64,000 nt of DNA, taken from Rhodococcus_G sp042879035. Lineage in GTDB: Bacteria > Actinomycetota > Actinomycetes > Mycobacteriales > Mycobacteriaceae. Of the stretch, positions 44,326 through 55,518 are shown piece after piece. The notes beneath the pieces were generated by a model, which did not search any database, was not told where the DNA came from, and saw only the letters and a program-made list of their open reading frames with translations. The stretch is from positions 372,001-436,000 of the forward strand of contig NZ_JBIAOU010000001.1 of the NCBI RefSeq assembly GCF_042879035.1, given 5' to 3'. A program made the position numbers and the translations under genes. The first letter of the stretch is position 1; every line of letters starts with the position of its first letter.

Positions 44326-44329
<4 letters not shown>
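44296..44329 (-). repeat. 12-bp inverted repeat across carB stop / pyrF start
   Basis: Perfect arms 44296-44307 and 44318-44329 around a 10-nt loop. One arm contains the carB TGA and the pyrF GTG, so a hairpin in the mRNA would cover the pyrF start. Confidence 0.8.
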
Positions 44330-47650
<3,321 letters not shown>

Positions 47651-47651
<1 letters not shown>

Positions 47652-48817
47652 TAGTTCTTGGCTCCTTCGAGCAGGCTGGTGAAGCGGTCGAACAGGTACG
47701 CGGCGTCGTGCGGGCCGGCCGCGGCCTCGGGGTGGTACTGCACGGAGAAGGCGGAGCCGTCGAGCAGGCGCACGCCCTCGACCGCACCGTCGTTGGCGCA
47801 GGTGTGGCTGACCTGGGCGCGACCGAACGGGGTGTCGAACTCCTGGCCGGCCTCACCCTCGAGCGCGAACCCGTGGTTCTGCGCGGTGATCGCGATGCGG
47901 CCGGTCTCGTGCTCGACGACCGGGATGTTGATGCCGCGGTGGCCGAACTTCATCTTGTAGGTGCCCAGTCCCAGCGCCCGGCCGAGGATCTGGTTGCCGA
48001 AGCAGATGCCGAACAGCGGCAGGCCCTGTCCGAGCACCTCCTTGGTCAGGTGCACCGCGCCGTCCGCGGTCGCCGGGTCGCCCGGGCCGTTGGACAGGAA
48101 CACGCCGTCTGCGTTCAGGTCGAGGATCTGCTCGAGGGTCGCGGTCGAGGGCAGCACGTGCACCCGGATGCCGCGCTCGGCGAACATGCGCGGGGTGTTG
48201 GTCTTGATGCCGAGGTCGATCGCGGCGACGGTGAACCGCGCCTCGCCGCCGATCGGCTCGATGACGTAACCGCTGTCGGTGCTGACCTCGCGGGCCAGGT
48301 CGGCGCCGAGCATCGACGGCTGTCCCTGCACGGCGGCGAGCATCGTGGCGTCGTCGGTCAGGGCGCTGCCGGAGAAGACGCCGGCCCGCATCGAGCCGCG
48401 GGTGCGCAGGTGCCGGACCAGTGCGCGGGTGTCGATGCCTGCGATGCCGACGACGCCCTGCGCGACCAGCTCGTCCTGCAACGAGCCGGTGGCACGCCAG
48501 CTCGAAGTGCGGCGCGACGGGTCACGGACCACGTACCCGGCGACCCAGATCTTGTTCGACTCGCCGGACGCCTGGCGGCCGGCGGAGAGCGCCTCGCCGT
48601 CCTCGTCGTTCCAGCCGGTGTTGCCGATCTGCGGCGCGGTCGCCACGACGATCTGGCGGTGGTAACTCGGGTCGGTCAGGGTCTCCTGGTAGCCGGTCAT
48701 GCCGGTGGAGAACACCGCCTCGCCGAGGGTCTGTCCGACGGCGCCGAACTCGACGCCGCGGAAGATCCGTCCGTCCTCGAGGACGAGGGCCGCGGGCCCT
48801 GCTTTCACGATGCTCAC
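47651..48817 (-). CDS. carA: carbamoyl-phosphate synthase small subunit
   Basis: CarA, 388 residues, glutamine amidotransferase subunit. The N-terminal small-subunit domain has STGMTGYQETLTDPSY; the class I amidotransferase domain shows the nucleophile Cys in FGICFGNQILG and the His/Glu pair in VQYHPEAAAGPHD. GTG 48817 overlaps the stop of the membrane-protein gene by 4 nt. Confidence 0.97.
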
Positions 48818-49302
48818 TCTGTCACTCCGTTCACCCAGACCGGGTACACACTCTTGTCGTCTCCACGGAATCCGGTGTCGATCTCCGTTCCGGTGGGCAG
48901 TTCCCACCGGATCACCAGGACTCCGTCCTTGCTCATGACCTTGCCCGCCAGCCCGCGCTCGGTGCGGATCGCCCGGATCGACTCGTTCGGGATCCAGATC
49001 GCCGAGGCGCCGTCGCGTTCGAGGAGGATGCCCTTCTCGTGCCGGCTCAGGTCGCACGTCGCGCGGTAGCCGAGGTCACCGACCGCGATCCGGTCCTGCC
49101 AGCTCGGCGCCAGGGTGCTACCGACGTACAGGCCGCTGCTGGGGGCGATCACCTCGGCGCCGAGGTCGGCCGGGACCTCGGGCAGCTGCCCGACCCGGTC
49201 CTGCTGCCGCTTCGCCCGGCCCTTCCAGCCCCAGTACATCAACGCCACCATCACGACCCAGAACACGGCGAAGCCGACGGTCAGCAGGACGCGGTCGCTC
49301 AT
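48814..49302 (-). CDS. membrane protein of the pyr operon (Rv1382-like)
   Basis: 162-residue protein with one N-terminal membrane segment (about residues 6-26) and a basic stop-transfer stretch (KGRAKRQQ), followed by a cytoplasmic beta-rich domain (GDLGYRATCDLSRHEKGILL, PNESIRAIRTERGLAGKV). It matches Rv1382 in position and layout, between pyrC and carA. Function unknown. It overlaps both neighbours by 4 nt, so it is co-made with the pyrimidine enzymes. Confidence 0.78.
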   Translation of the reverse strand: MSDRVLLTVGFAVFWVVMVALMYWGWKGRAKRQQDRVGQLPEVPADLGAEVIAPSSGLYVGSTLAPSWQDRIAVGDLGYRATCDLSRHEKGILLERDGASAIWIPNESIRAIRTERGLAGKVMSKDGVLVIRWELPTGTEIDTGFRGDDKSVYPVWVNGVTE

Positions 49303-50681
49303 CGCTGCACCTGCCCGTCCAGCACGGTCGGTCGGCCGCGCAGCAGCGTGGTGGTGACGCGGGCGCCGAACGTCATCGCTTCGAAGGGCGTGTTGTTCGC
49401 GATCGACGCCAGCTCGGGTCCGTGGACCGTCCACTCCCGCGCCGGGTCGACGAGGGTCAGGTTCGCCGGCTCCCCCACCGCGATCGGACGCCCCTGGTCG
49501 GGCAGCCCGACGATCTCGGCGGGCCGCTCGCTCATCACCTTCGCGACACCGCGCCAGTCCAGCAGACCGGGCTCGACCATCGTCTGCGCGATGATCGCCA
49601 GCGCCGTCTCGAGTCCGAGCATGCCCGGGCGGGCCTGCGCGAACTCGCAGCACTTGTCCTGCTCGGCGTGCGGGGCGTGGTCGGTGCCGACGCAGTCGAC
49701 GGTGCCGTCGGCGAGCGCCGCGCGCAGCGCCTCCACGTCGGAGCGCTCCCGCAGCGGCGGGTTCACCCGGTTCACGCCGTCGTACGTCTCGAGCCGGGAG
49801 TCGTCGAGCAGCAGGTGATGCGGGGTGACCTCGGCGGTGATCGAGATGCCTTGGCCCTTGGCCCATTTCAGCAACTCGACGGTGCCCGCGGTGGAGGCGT
49901 GGCAGATGTGCACGCGGGCGCCGGCGTCCCGGGCGAGCAGCGCGTCGCGGGCGACGATCGACTCCTCCGCGGCGCGCGGCCAGCCGCCGAGACCGAGACG
50001 GGCGGCGGTCGGACCCTCGTGCGCGACGGCACCGACCGTCAGCCGCGGCTCCTCCGCGTGCTGCGCGATCAGCACGCCGAGGGCGCTCGAGTACTCGAGC
50101 GCACGGCGCATCAGCAGCGGGTCGTCGACGCAGTGGCCGTCGTCGGAGAACATCCGGACCTGCCCGACACCGGCGGCCATCGTCGCCATCTCGGCGAGCT
50201 GCTTGCCCTCGAGTCCGACGGTGACGGCACCGACCGGGTGCACGTCGACGAGGCCGACCTCCTGGCCGCGCCGCCACACGTGGTCGGTGATCACCACGGA
50301 GTCGGCGACCGGGCTGGTGTTCGCCATCGCGAAGACTGCGGTGTAGCCGCCGAGTGCCGCCGCGGCGGACCCGGACTCGATGGTCTCGGTGTCCTCGCGG
50401 CCGGGTTCACGCAGGTGGGTGTGCATGTCTACGAATCCGGGCAGCAGCACCTGGCCGACCCCGTCGACAACGGTCGCACCCTCCGGCGCCGCGAGACCGG
50501 CCCCGATCTCGGCGATCACGCCGTCGCGGATCAGCACGTCGGCCGGTTCGCCCTCGCCGTAGAGGCGGGCGCCGGCGACGAGGACGGTGTCCTCGCGGGC
50601 GGAGCCTCGGGCAATGTCCTCGCGGGCGGAGCCTCGGGCAATGTCCTCGCGGGCGGAGCCTCGGGCAATGTCACCGCTCAC
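49299..50681 (-). CDS. pyrC: dihydroorotase, with N-terminal repeat
   Basis: Class I dihydroorotase, 460 residues, closes the dihydroorotate ring. Metal ligands: DMHTHLREPG, HASTAGTVELL region and GTDHAPHA. The N-terminus carries three copies of a 9-residue unit (DIARGSARE) from a perfect 27-nt repeat (50590-50670), not part of the dihydroorotase fold. No ATG, GTG or TTG lies between the repeat and the domain, and GTG 50681 overlaps the pyrB stop by 4 nt, so the repeat should be translated. Confidence 0.95.
   Translation of the reverse strand: MSGDIARGSAREDIARGSAREDIARGSAREDTVLVAGARLYGEGEPADVLIRDGVIAEIGAGLAAPEGATVVDGVGQVLLPGFVDMHTHLREPGREDTETIESGSAAAALGGYTAVFAMANTSPVADSVVITDHVWRRGQEVGLVDVHPVGAVTVGLEGKQLAEMATMAAGVGQVRMFSDDGHCVDDPLLMRRALEYSSALGVLIAQHAEEPRLTVGAVAHEGPTAARLGLGGWPRAAEESIVARDALLARDAGARVHICHASTAGTVELLKWAKGQGISITAEVTPHHLLLDDSRLETYDGVNRVNPPLRERSDVEALRAALADGTVDCVGTDHAPHAEQDKCCEFAQARPGMLGLETALAIIAQTMVEPGLLDWRGVAKVMSERPAEIVGLPDQGRPIAVGEPANLTLVDPAREWTVHGPELASIANNTPFEAMTFGARVTTTLLRGRPTVLDGQVQR
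50590..50670 (-). repeat. 27-nt tandem repeat, 3 perfect copies, in frame
   Basis: Copies 50590-50616, 50617-50643 and 50644-50670 are identical. They encode the DIARGSARE units at the extreme N-terminus of PyrC. Confidence 0.97.
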
Positions 50682-51625
50682 AGGCCGACTCCTTCCTCGG
50701 TACCGACCAGCAACCCGAACAAGACAGCCATGCGGACGTGAACTCCATTCGTAACCTGCTGCAGCACAGCAGTTTTCGGCGAATCAGCAACTGCGGACGC
50801 GATCTCCATCCCGCGCAGCATCGGACCGGGATGCAGCACCACGGCATGGTCGGGCAGCAACGCCAGCCGCCGCTCGCTCAGGCCGTAGGTGATCGAGTAC
50901 TCCCGCGGCGACGGGAAGAACCCGCCGTTCATCCGCTCGGCCTGCACCCGGAGCATCAACACCGCGTCCGCGCCGGGCAGCTCGGCGTCGAGCGAATGCG
51001 ACACCGTCACCGGCCAACTCGACACTCCGACCGGCAGCAGCGTCGGCGGCGCGACCAGCACGACCTCCGCACCGAGCATCGCCAACAGGAAGGCGTTCGA
51101 GCGGGCCACCCGGCTGTGCAGGATGTCGCCGACGATGACGACGCGCTTGCCGGCGATCCCGCCGAGCCGCTGCCGCAGCGTCAGGGCGTCGAGCAGCGCC
51201 TGCGTCGGGTGTTCGTGGGTGCCGTCGCCGGCGTTGATCACCGCCGGGCCGCCGCCGTTGCCGTCGCCGGTCCACTCGGCGATCCGGTGCGCCGCGCCCG
51301 AGGCGGGGTGCCGCACGATCAGCGCGTCCGCGCCCGCGGCGTGCAGCGTCAGCGCCGTGTCGCGCAGCGACTCCCCCTTCGACACCGAGGAACTCGACGC
51401 GCTGACGTTGATCACGTCGGCGCTCATCCACTTGCCGGCGACCTCGAACGAGACCCGGGTGCGGGTGGAGTTCTCGAAGAAGACCGTCATCACGGTCCGC
51501 CCGCGCAGCGTGGGGAGCTTGCGGACCTCGCGCCCGAGCAGCGCCTGCTGGAATCGTTCGGCCTCGTCGAGCAGCGCGGTGGCCGACTCCGCGGTCAGGT
51601 CGGTGACCGAGAGCAGATGCTTCAC
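50678..51625 (-). CDS. pyrB: aspartate carbamoyltransferase catalytic subunit
   Basis: PyrB, 315 residues, joins carbamoyl phosphate and aspartate. The carbamoyl-phosphate loop FFENSTRTRVSFE and the HPTQALLDALT motif are intact. No PyrI regulatory subunit is present, as usual in actinobacteria. GTG 51625 overlaps the pyrR stop by 4 nt. Confidence 0.97.
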   Translation of the reverse strand: MKHLLSVTDLTAESATALLDEAERFQQALLGREVRKLPTLRGRTVMTVFFENSTRTRVSFEVAGKWMSADVINVSASSSSVSKGESLRDTALTLHAAGADALIVRHPASGAAHRIAEWTGDGNGGGPAVINAGDGTHEHPTQALLDALTLRQRLGGIAGKRVVIVGDILHSRVARSNAFLLAMLGAEVVLVAPPTLLPVGVSSWPVTVSHSLDAELPGADAVLMLRVQAERMNGGFFPSPREYSITYGLSERRLALLPDHAVVLHPGPMLRGMEIASAVADSPKTAVLQQVTNGVHVRMAVLFGLLVGTEEGVGL

Positions 51626-52224
51626 TGGGCGGTTCCCTCGTTCTTTCCGCTGCTGAGGGTCACGGCGTCCTCGCCGTCCTGTTCCACCAGCAGCACCTGG
51701 ACGTCCTCGCTGCGCGCGGTCGGCACGTTCTTGCCGACGTAGTCGGCGCGCAGCGGCAGCTCACGGTGTCCGCGGTCCACCAGGACCGCCAGTTGTACGG
51801 CCCGCGGGCGGCCGAGGTCGCGCAGCGCGTCCAGCGCGGAACGCACCGACCGGCCCGAGAACAGCACGTCGTCGACGAGGATCACCAGCGCGTTGTCGAC
51901 GCCGCCGTCGGGCACCGAGGTGCGTTCGAGCGGACGGTGCGGCTTGGTCCGCAGGTCGTCGCGGTAGAGGGTGATGTCGAGGGACCCGACCGGCGGGCGC
52001 ACTCCGGAGAACTCCTCGATCTTCACCGCCAGACGGTGGGCGAGGGTGGTGCCGCGGGTCGGGATGCCGATCAACACCACACGAGGCGGATCGGTGTCCG
52101 CGTCGAGCGCGGTCTTCTCGATGATCTGGTGCGCGATCCGGGCGATCGTGCGACCGACGTCGGCCGCGGACAACAGTTCGCGGCCGGAGGGGGTCGGTGC
52201 CGACTTGTCGGCGGGCGTGGACAA
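51622..52224 (-). CDS. pyrR: PyrR bifunctional pyr regulator / uracil phosphoribosyltransferase
   Basis: PyrR, 200 residues, UMP-responsive RNA-binding regulator of the pyr operon with uracil phosphoribosyltransferase activity. The PRPP loop is LVILVDDVLFSGRSVRSAL; LIGIPTRGTTLA and DITLYRDDL are further conserved parts. The start is TTG 52224, 6 nt after AAGGAGG; no ATG or GTG fits the family N-terminus. It is the first gene of the operon and sits behind a leader able to hide its ribosome binding site. Confidence 0.94.
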   Translation of the reverse strand: MSTPADKSAPTPSGRELLSAADVGRTIARIAHQIIEKTALDADTDPPRVVLIGIPTRGTTLAHRLAVKIEEFSGVRPPVGSLDITLYRDDLRTKPHRPLERTSVPDGGVDNALVILVDDVLFSGRSVRSALDALRDLGRPRAVQLAVLVDRGHRELPLRADYVGKNVPTARSEDVQVLLVEQDGEDAVTLSSGKNEGTAQ

Positions 52225-52276
52225 ACTGGACCTCCTTCTCCGCCTCTCTGGACGGGTCGTTAAAGGATGTCTGACG
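52225..52276 (-). promoter_or_regulatory. pyr leader with putative PyrR-binding stem-loop
   Basis: On the minus strand the leader can form an inner stem CCGUC/GGCGG (52251-52255 with 52240-52244) with loop CAGAGA, and an outer stem in which UCCUU (52263-52267) pairs with AAGGA (52233-52237) of the pyrR ribosome binding site. This fits known mycobacterial PyrR translational repression. -10 TAGGCT lies at 52283-52288. Confidence 0.6.
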
Positions 52277-52282
52277 TCGCTC

Positions 52283-52288
52283 AGCCTA
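52283..52288 (-). promoter_or_regulatory. -10 hexamer TAGGCT of the pyr operon
   Basis: Minus-strand TAGGCT, predicting transcription start near 52276 and a leader of about 52 nt. Confidence 0.5.
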
Positions 52289-52354
52289 TCAGCGGGGGGT
52301 TCGATCACCCGCACCCGCGCGGGGTGTGCTCAGCCACAACACCCCCACACGGCG

Positions 52355-52397
52355 GAAGGGCACCTTCATGCGGTCGGACCGCATGAAGGTGCCCTTC
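52355..52397 (-). terminator. 21-bp hairpin terminator of the nusB operon
   Basis: Perfect 21-bp inverted repeat (52355-52375 / 52377-52397) with a single central base, 47 nt past the nusB stop. It separates the efp-nusB transcript from the pyr promoter. No T tract. Confidence 0.8.
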
Positions 52398-52444
52398 AGC
52401 CGGATGGACCCCGGCGGGGCGACCCGGACCTGTCGAGAGCCGGG

Positions 52445-52942
52445 TCAGGCGTCGGTGTCGGTGTCGGGGACGGCCGTCTGCGCGGTCGCGGCGGCCGCCG
52501 CCCGCACCTGGGGTGCGACCAGGACCACCTGACCGAGGATGCCGTTGACGAAGCTCGGCGAGTCGTCGGTGGAGAGTTCCTTCGCGAGTTCGACGGCCTC
52601 GTCGACCGCCACCACCGGCGGGACGTCGGTGGCGTGGAACAGTTCCCACACCGCGATCCGCAGGATGGCCCGGTCGACGGCGGGCAGCCGGTCGAGAGTC
52701 CAGTCCTGCAGGTGGTCGGCGATGACCCGGTCGAGTCGGTCCAGGTTCTCCGCGACCCCGGTCACCACCGTGACCGTGTACGGGTTCACCGGCGCGACGG
52801 TGTCGTCCTGGGTCGACAGCTCCACCCGCTCGGCAGCGAGGTTCACCGGGTCGAGATCGCGCGCCTCCGCCTCGAAGAGGAAGTCGACAGCGCGTTTGCG
52901 GGCCTTGTGCCTGGCCCCGAGTTTCTTCTGGCTCCCGGACAC
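52445..52942 (-). CDS. nusB: transcription antitermination factor NusB
   Basis: NusB, 165 residues, all-helical RNA-binding protein acting in rRNA antitermination. Seen: the Arg-rich start GARHKARKRAVDFLFEAE and the C-terminal DEAVELAKELSTDDSPSFVNGILG signature. The last 20 residues are an Ala/Thr/Asp tail. GTG 52942 follows the efp stop by 1 nt. Confidence 0.96.
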   Translation of the reverse strand: MSGSQKKLGARHKARKRAVDFLFEAEARDLDPVNLAAERVELSTQDDTVAPVNPYTVTVVTGVAENLDRLDRVIADHLQDWTLDRLPAVDRAILRIAVWELFHATDVPPVVAVDEAVELAKELSTDDSPSFVNGILGQVVLVAPQVRAAAAATAQTAVPDTDTDA

Positions 52943-52943
52943 G

Positions 52944-53507
52944 CTACGAGTTCACGCGACCCAGGTAGTTGCCGTCACGGGAGTCGATCTTGAGCTTGTC
53001 GCCGGTGTTGATGAACAGCGGGACCTGCACCTCGGCGCCGGTCTCGAGCGTCGCCGGCTTGGTGCCGCCGGTGGAGCGGTCGCCCTGCAGGCCCGGATCG
53101 GTGTGCTGGACCACGAGCTCGACGGTGACCGGCAGCTCGACGAACAGCGGAGCGTCCTCGTGGGTCGCGACCTGGACCTGCATGTTCTCCAGCAGGAAGC
53201 GGTGGCCGTCACCGACGGTGGCCTCCGGGATGGAGATCTGGTCGTAGGTCTCGCCGTCCATGAAGACGTAGTCGCTGCCGTCGTGGTACAGGTACGTCAT
53301 GTCACGACGGTCGACGGTCGCGGTCTCGACCTTCACGCCGGCGTTGAAGGTCTTGTCGACGTTCTTGCCGGAGGTGACGTTCTTCAGCTTGGTACGCACG
53401 AACGCGGGGCCCTTGCCCGGCTTGACGTGCTGGAACTCGACGATCTGCCAGAGCTGGCCCTCGATCTTCAGTACGAGCCCGTTCTTGAAATCACTGGTGT
53501 CAGCCAC
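52944..53507 (-). CDS. efp: translation elongation factor P
   Basis: EF-P, 187 residues, relieves ribosome stalling at polyproline. Three beta-barrel domains; the tip loop reads KPGKGPAF, the PGKGP type reported in actinobacteria to work without lysine modification, and no epmA-like gene is nearby. Start GTG 53507 with AAAGGAG upstream. Confidence 0.97.
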   Translation of the reverse strand: MADTSDFKNGLVLKIEGQLWQIVEFQHVKPGKGPAFVRTKLKNVTSGKNVDKTFNAGVKVETATVDRRDMTYLYHDGSDYVFMDGETYDQISIPEATVGDGHRFLLENMQVQVATHEDAPLFVELPVTVELVVQHTDPGLQGDRSTGGTKPATLETGAEVQVPLFINTGDKLKIDSRDGNYLGRVNS

Positions 53508-53523
53508 TGGCTTCGCGTCTCCT

Positions 53524-54630
53524 TTAAACGATTGTCAAATCCTTGCTGGTGAGCGTGAGGAGCTCGGGCTCCTGCTCGCGAACCACGAGGGTGTCCTCGA
53601 TCCGGACGCCTCCGCGCCCGGAGAAGTACACCCCCGGCTCGACGGTCACCGCAGCACCGGCTAGCAGTGTACCGGTGCCCGCCTTGCCGATCCCCGGCGC
53701 TTCGTGGATCTCCAGCCCCACCCCGTGCCCGAGACCGTGCAGGAACAGCTCCCCGTACCCGGCATCCTCGATCACCGACCGTGCCGCGGCGTCCACCTCA
53801 CCGACCGCGACGCCCGGCGCCAACGCCGCACGTCCGGCCGCCTGCGAACGCAGCACCAGGTCGTACAGGTCCCGCTGCCAGTCCGCCGCGGACTCCAGGA
53901 CGTAGGTGCGGGTCATGTCGGAGTGGTAGCCGCCGACCGTCGCCCCGAAGTCGAGCTTGACGAAGTCGCCGCTCGCCAGCACCGCGTCGGTGGGGCGGTG
54001 ATGCGGAATCGCCGAGTTCGCGCCCGCGGCGACGATCGTCTCGAAGGAGATGCCGTCGGCGCCGTGCTCGAGCATCAGGAACTCGAGTTCCCGCCCGACC
54101 TCCCGTTCGGTCCGGCCGGGCCGCAGGCCTCCGCGTTCGATCAGCAGCGCGAGCGCCAGGTCCGCCGCCGAGCACGCCCGCCGCAGCAGCGCGATCTCGT
54201 GCTCGTCCTTGACCTCGCGCAGGCCCTCGACGAGGCGGGGGCAGCGGTTCAGGGTCAGGTGCGGCGCCGCGTCCTGCCACGCTGCGAGGGCGTCCACGGT
54301 CACGACGTGGGATTCGAAGCCGACGCGGACGCCGGGCCGCTGGGCGAGCGCACGCACCAGCGCGCCGGCGCTGGACCGGTCGATCACCGCCCGCAGGTCG
54401 GGGACCTGCTCCCCCACCTGGGTCACGTACCGGCCGTCGGTGCAGATCAGTGTCCGGTCCTCGGCCCCGGGTTCGTCGGCGGCGTCGACGATCAGCGCGG
54501 CGTTCGACCCGGTGAACCCGGTCAGGTAGCGGATGTTGAGCAGGTCGGTGACCAGCAGGACGTCGAGGTCGTGGTCGGCGACGAGGCGGCGCAGGGCCGC
54601 GCGCCGGGCCCCGTGATCGGCGGTGGACAT
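53524..54630 (-). CDS. pepQ: Xaa-Pro aminopeptidase / PepQ-type peptidase
   Basis: M24 family metallopeptidase, 368 residues, cleaves X-Pro peptides. The creatinase-like N-terminal domain (LLNIRYLTGFTGSNA) precedes the catalytic domain with the metal ligands in KLDFGATVGGYHSDMTRT, HGLGHGVGLEIHE, TVEPGVY and GGVRIEDT. ATG 54630 is 6 nt after TACGTT; the mRNA should be leaderless. Adjacent to efp, a frequent pairing. Confidence 0.94.
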   Translation of the reverse strand: MSTADHGARRAALRRLVADHDLDVLLVTDLLNIRYLTGFTGSNAALIVDAADEPGAEDRTLICTDGRYVTQVGEQVPDLRAVIDRSSAGALVRALAQRPGVRVGFESHVVTVDALAAWQDAAPHLTLNRCPRLVEGLREVKDEHEIALLRRACSAADLALALLIERGGLRPGRTEREVGRELEFLMLEHGADGISFETIVAAGANSAIPHHRPTDAVLASGDFVKLDFGATVGGYHSDMTRTYVLESAADWQRDLYDLVLRSQAAGRAALAPGVAVGEVDAAARSVIEDAGYGELFLHGLGHGVGLEIHEAPGIGKAGTGTLLAGAAVTVEPGVYFSGRGGVRIEDTLVVREQEPELLTLTSKDLTIV

Positions 54631-54636
54631 GGCACC

Positions 54637-54642
54637 AACGTA
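54637..54642 (-). promoter_or_regulatory. -10 hexamer TACGTT of pepQ (leaderless)
   Basis: Minus-strand TACGTT, 6 nt from ATG 54630. Upstream of it is the 24-nt repeat at 54660-54714. Confidence 0.55.
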
Positions 54643-54659
54643 CGACAGCGACGCCCGCT

Positions 54660-54714
54660 GTCGGCGGCGGCACGGCCGACACGGTCGGCGGCGGCACGGC
54701 CGACACGGTCGGCG
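54660..54714. repeat. 24-nt tandem repeat, 2.3 copies
   Basis: Identical copies 54660-54683 and 54684-54707 plus 7 nt, lying in the -35 region and upstream of the pepQ promoter. Each copy can form a GTCGGC/GCCGAC hairpin. Confidence 0.9.
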
Positions 54715-54779
54715 TCCGTTCCGGCCGTTGTCTGTCACTCCGAGTGTCGGTTGCGCCACAGTACCGACGTGACGCTCGT

Positions 54780-54785
54780 TACTCT
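54780..54785 (+). promoter_or_regulatory. -10 hexamer TACTCT of the B-4DMT-type gene (leaderless)
   Basis: Plus-strand TACTCT, 6 nt from ATG 54792; divergent from the pepQ promoter. Confidence 0.55.
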
Positions 54786-54791
54786 GTCCGC

Positions 54792-55499
54792 ATGAACTCC
54801 TGGATTGTTCGCGGTCTCGGTATGACGTTCGTGCACGTCGCGACACGTGTCATGCTCGGGATCGCCGTCACCGCGTGGCCCCTGCACGGGTCGCTGCTGC
54901 GTTGGCTCGGCATCCTGGTCGTGGTCGTCGCCGCGGCGATCTGGGCCGGGATCGACGGTGTCCGTGACGCCCGGGCGCATCCGTCCGAGCGGGAGGAGAC
55001 CGACCTGACGATGACGTGGCTGAAGGCCGCGGCCGTCACCGGTCTGCTGTCCGGTGCGGTCTGCTGGGTGATCGGCACGGCGTCCGACATCGCACTCGGT
55101 GAAAACTCGCTGTTCTTCGAGCTGACGTCGGGCGCGGCGTTCACGCTGCTACTGGTGTTCGTGCCCGCGATGTTCGCGACCGCGGTCGGCCGCTTCCTGG
55201 GCCACCGGGGCACGACGAAGCCCGAGGAGCGGGACACCGCACGAGCGTCCGCCGCCACCGCACCGGTCGCGGCCACCGTCGGAACGACCGCCGCCGGCGA
55301 CACGAACGCCCAGTGGTCGCACGAGGAGGACGCCGGGGCGTACGGTTTCGCCGAGGGCCCGTTCGCGGGCGACACCTCGACCGAGGCGCTACCGGCGCAG
55401 GCCGACACCCAGGGCGGCCGTCACCACGGCGAGGACGTTCCCGGCGACGACTCCACCGACACCGAGGTGTTCCGCGCGGTCCGCCCCCCGAACGAGTAG
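54792..55499 (+). CDS. B-4DMT family membrane protein (Rv2536-like)
   Basis: 235-residue membrane protein: four hydrophobic segments within the first 150 residues (around 8-25, 34-56, 73-95 and 110-135), then a long disordered, acidic tail rich in Ala, Thr, Asp and Gly. Position between pepQ and the aro genes and opposite strand match Rv2536. Possibly a small transporter; substrate unknown. Leaderless ATG 54792. Converges on aroB 19 nt away. Confidence 0.78.
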   Translation: MNSWIVRGLGMTFVHVATRVMLGIAVTAWPLHGSLLRWLGILVVVVAAAIWAGIDGVRDARAHPSEREETDLTMTWLKAAAVTGLLSGAVCWVIGTASDIALGENSLFFELTSGAAFTLLLVFVPAMFATAVGRFLGHRGTTKPEERDTARASAATAPVAATVGTTAAGDTNAQWSHEEDAGAYGFAEGPFAGDTSTEALPAQADTQGGRHHGEDVPGDDSTDTEVFRAVRPPNE

Positions 55500-55518
55500 G
55501 CCGCCGCGCGGGGCGCGA

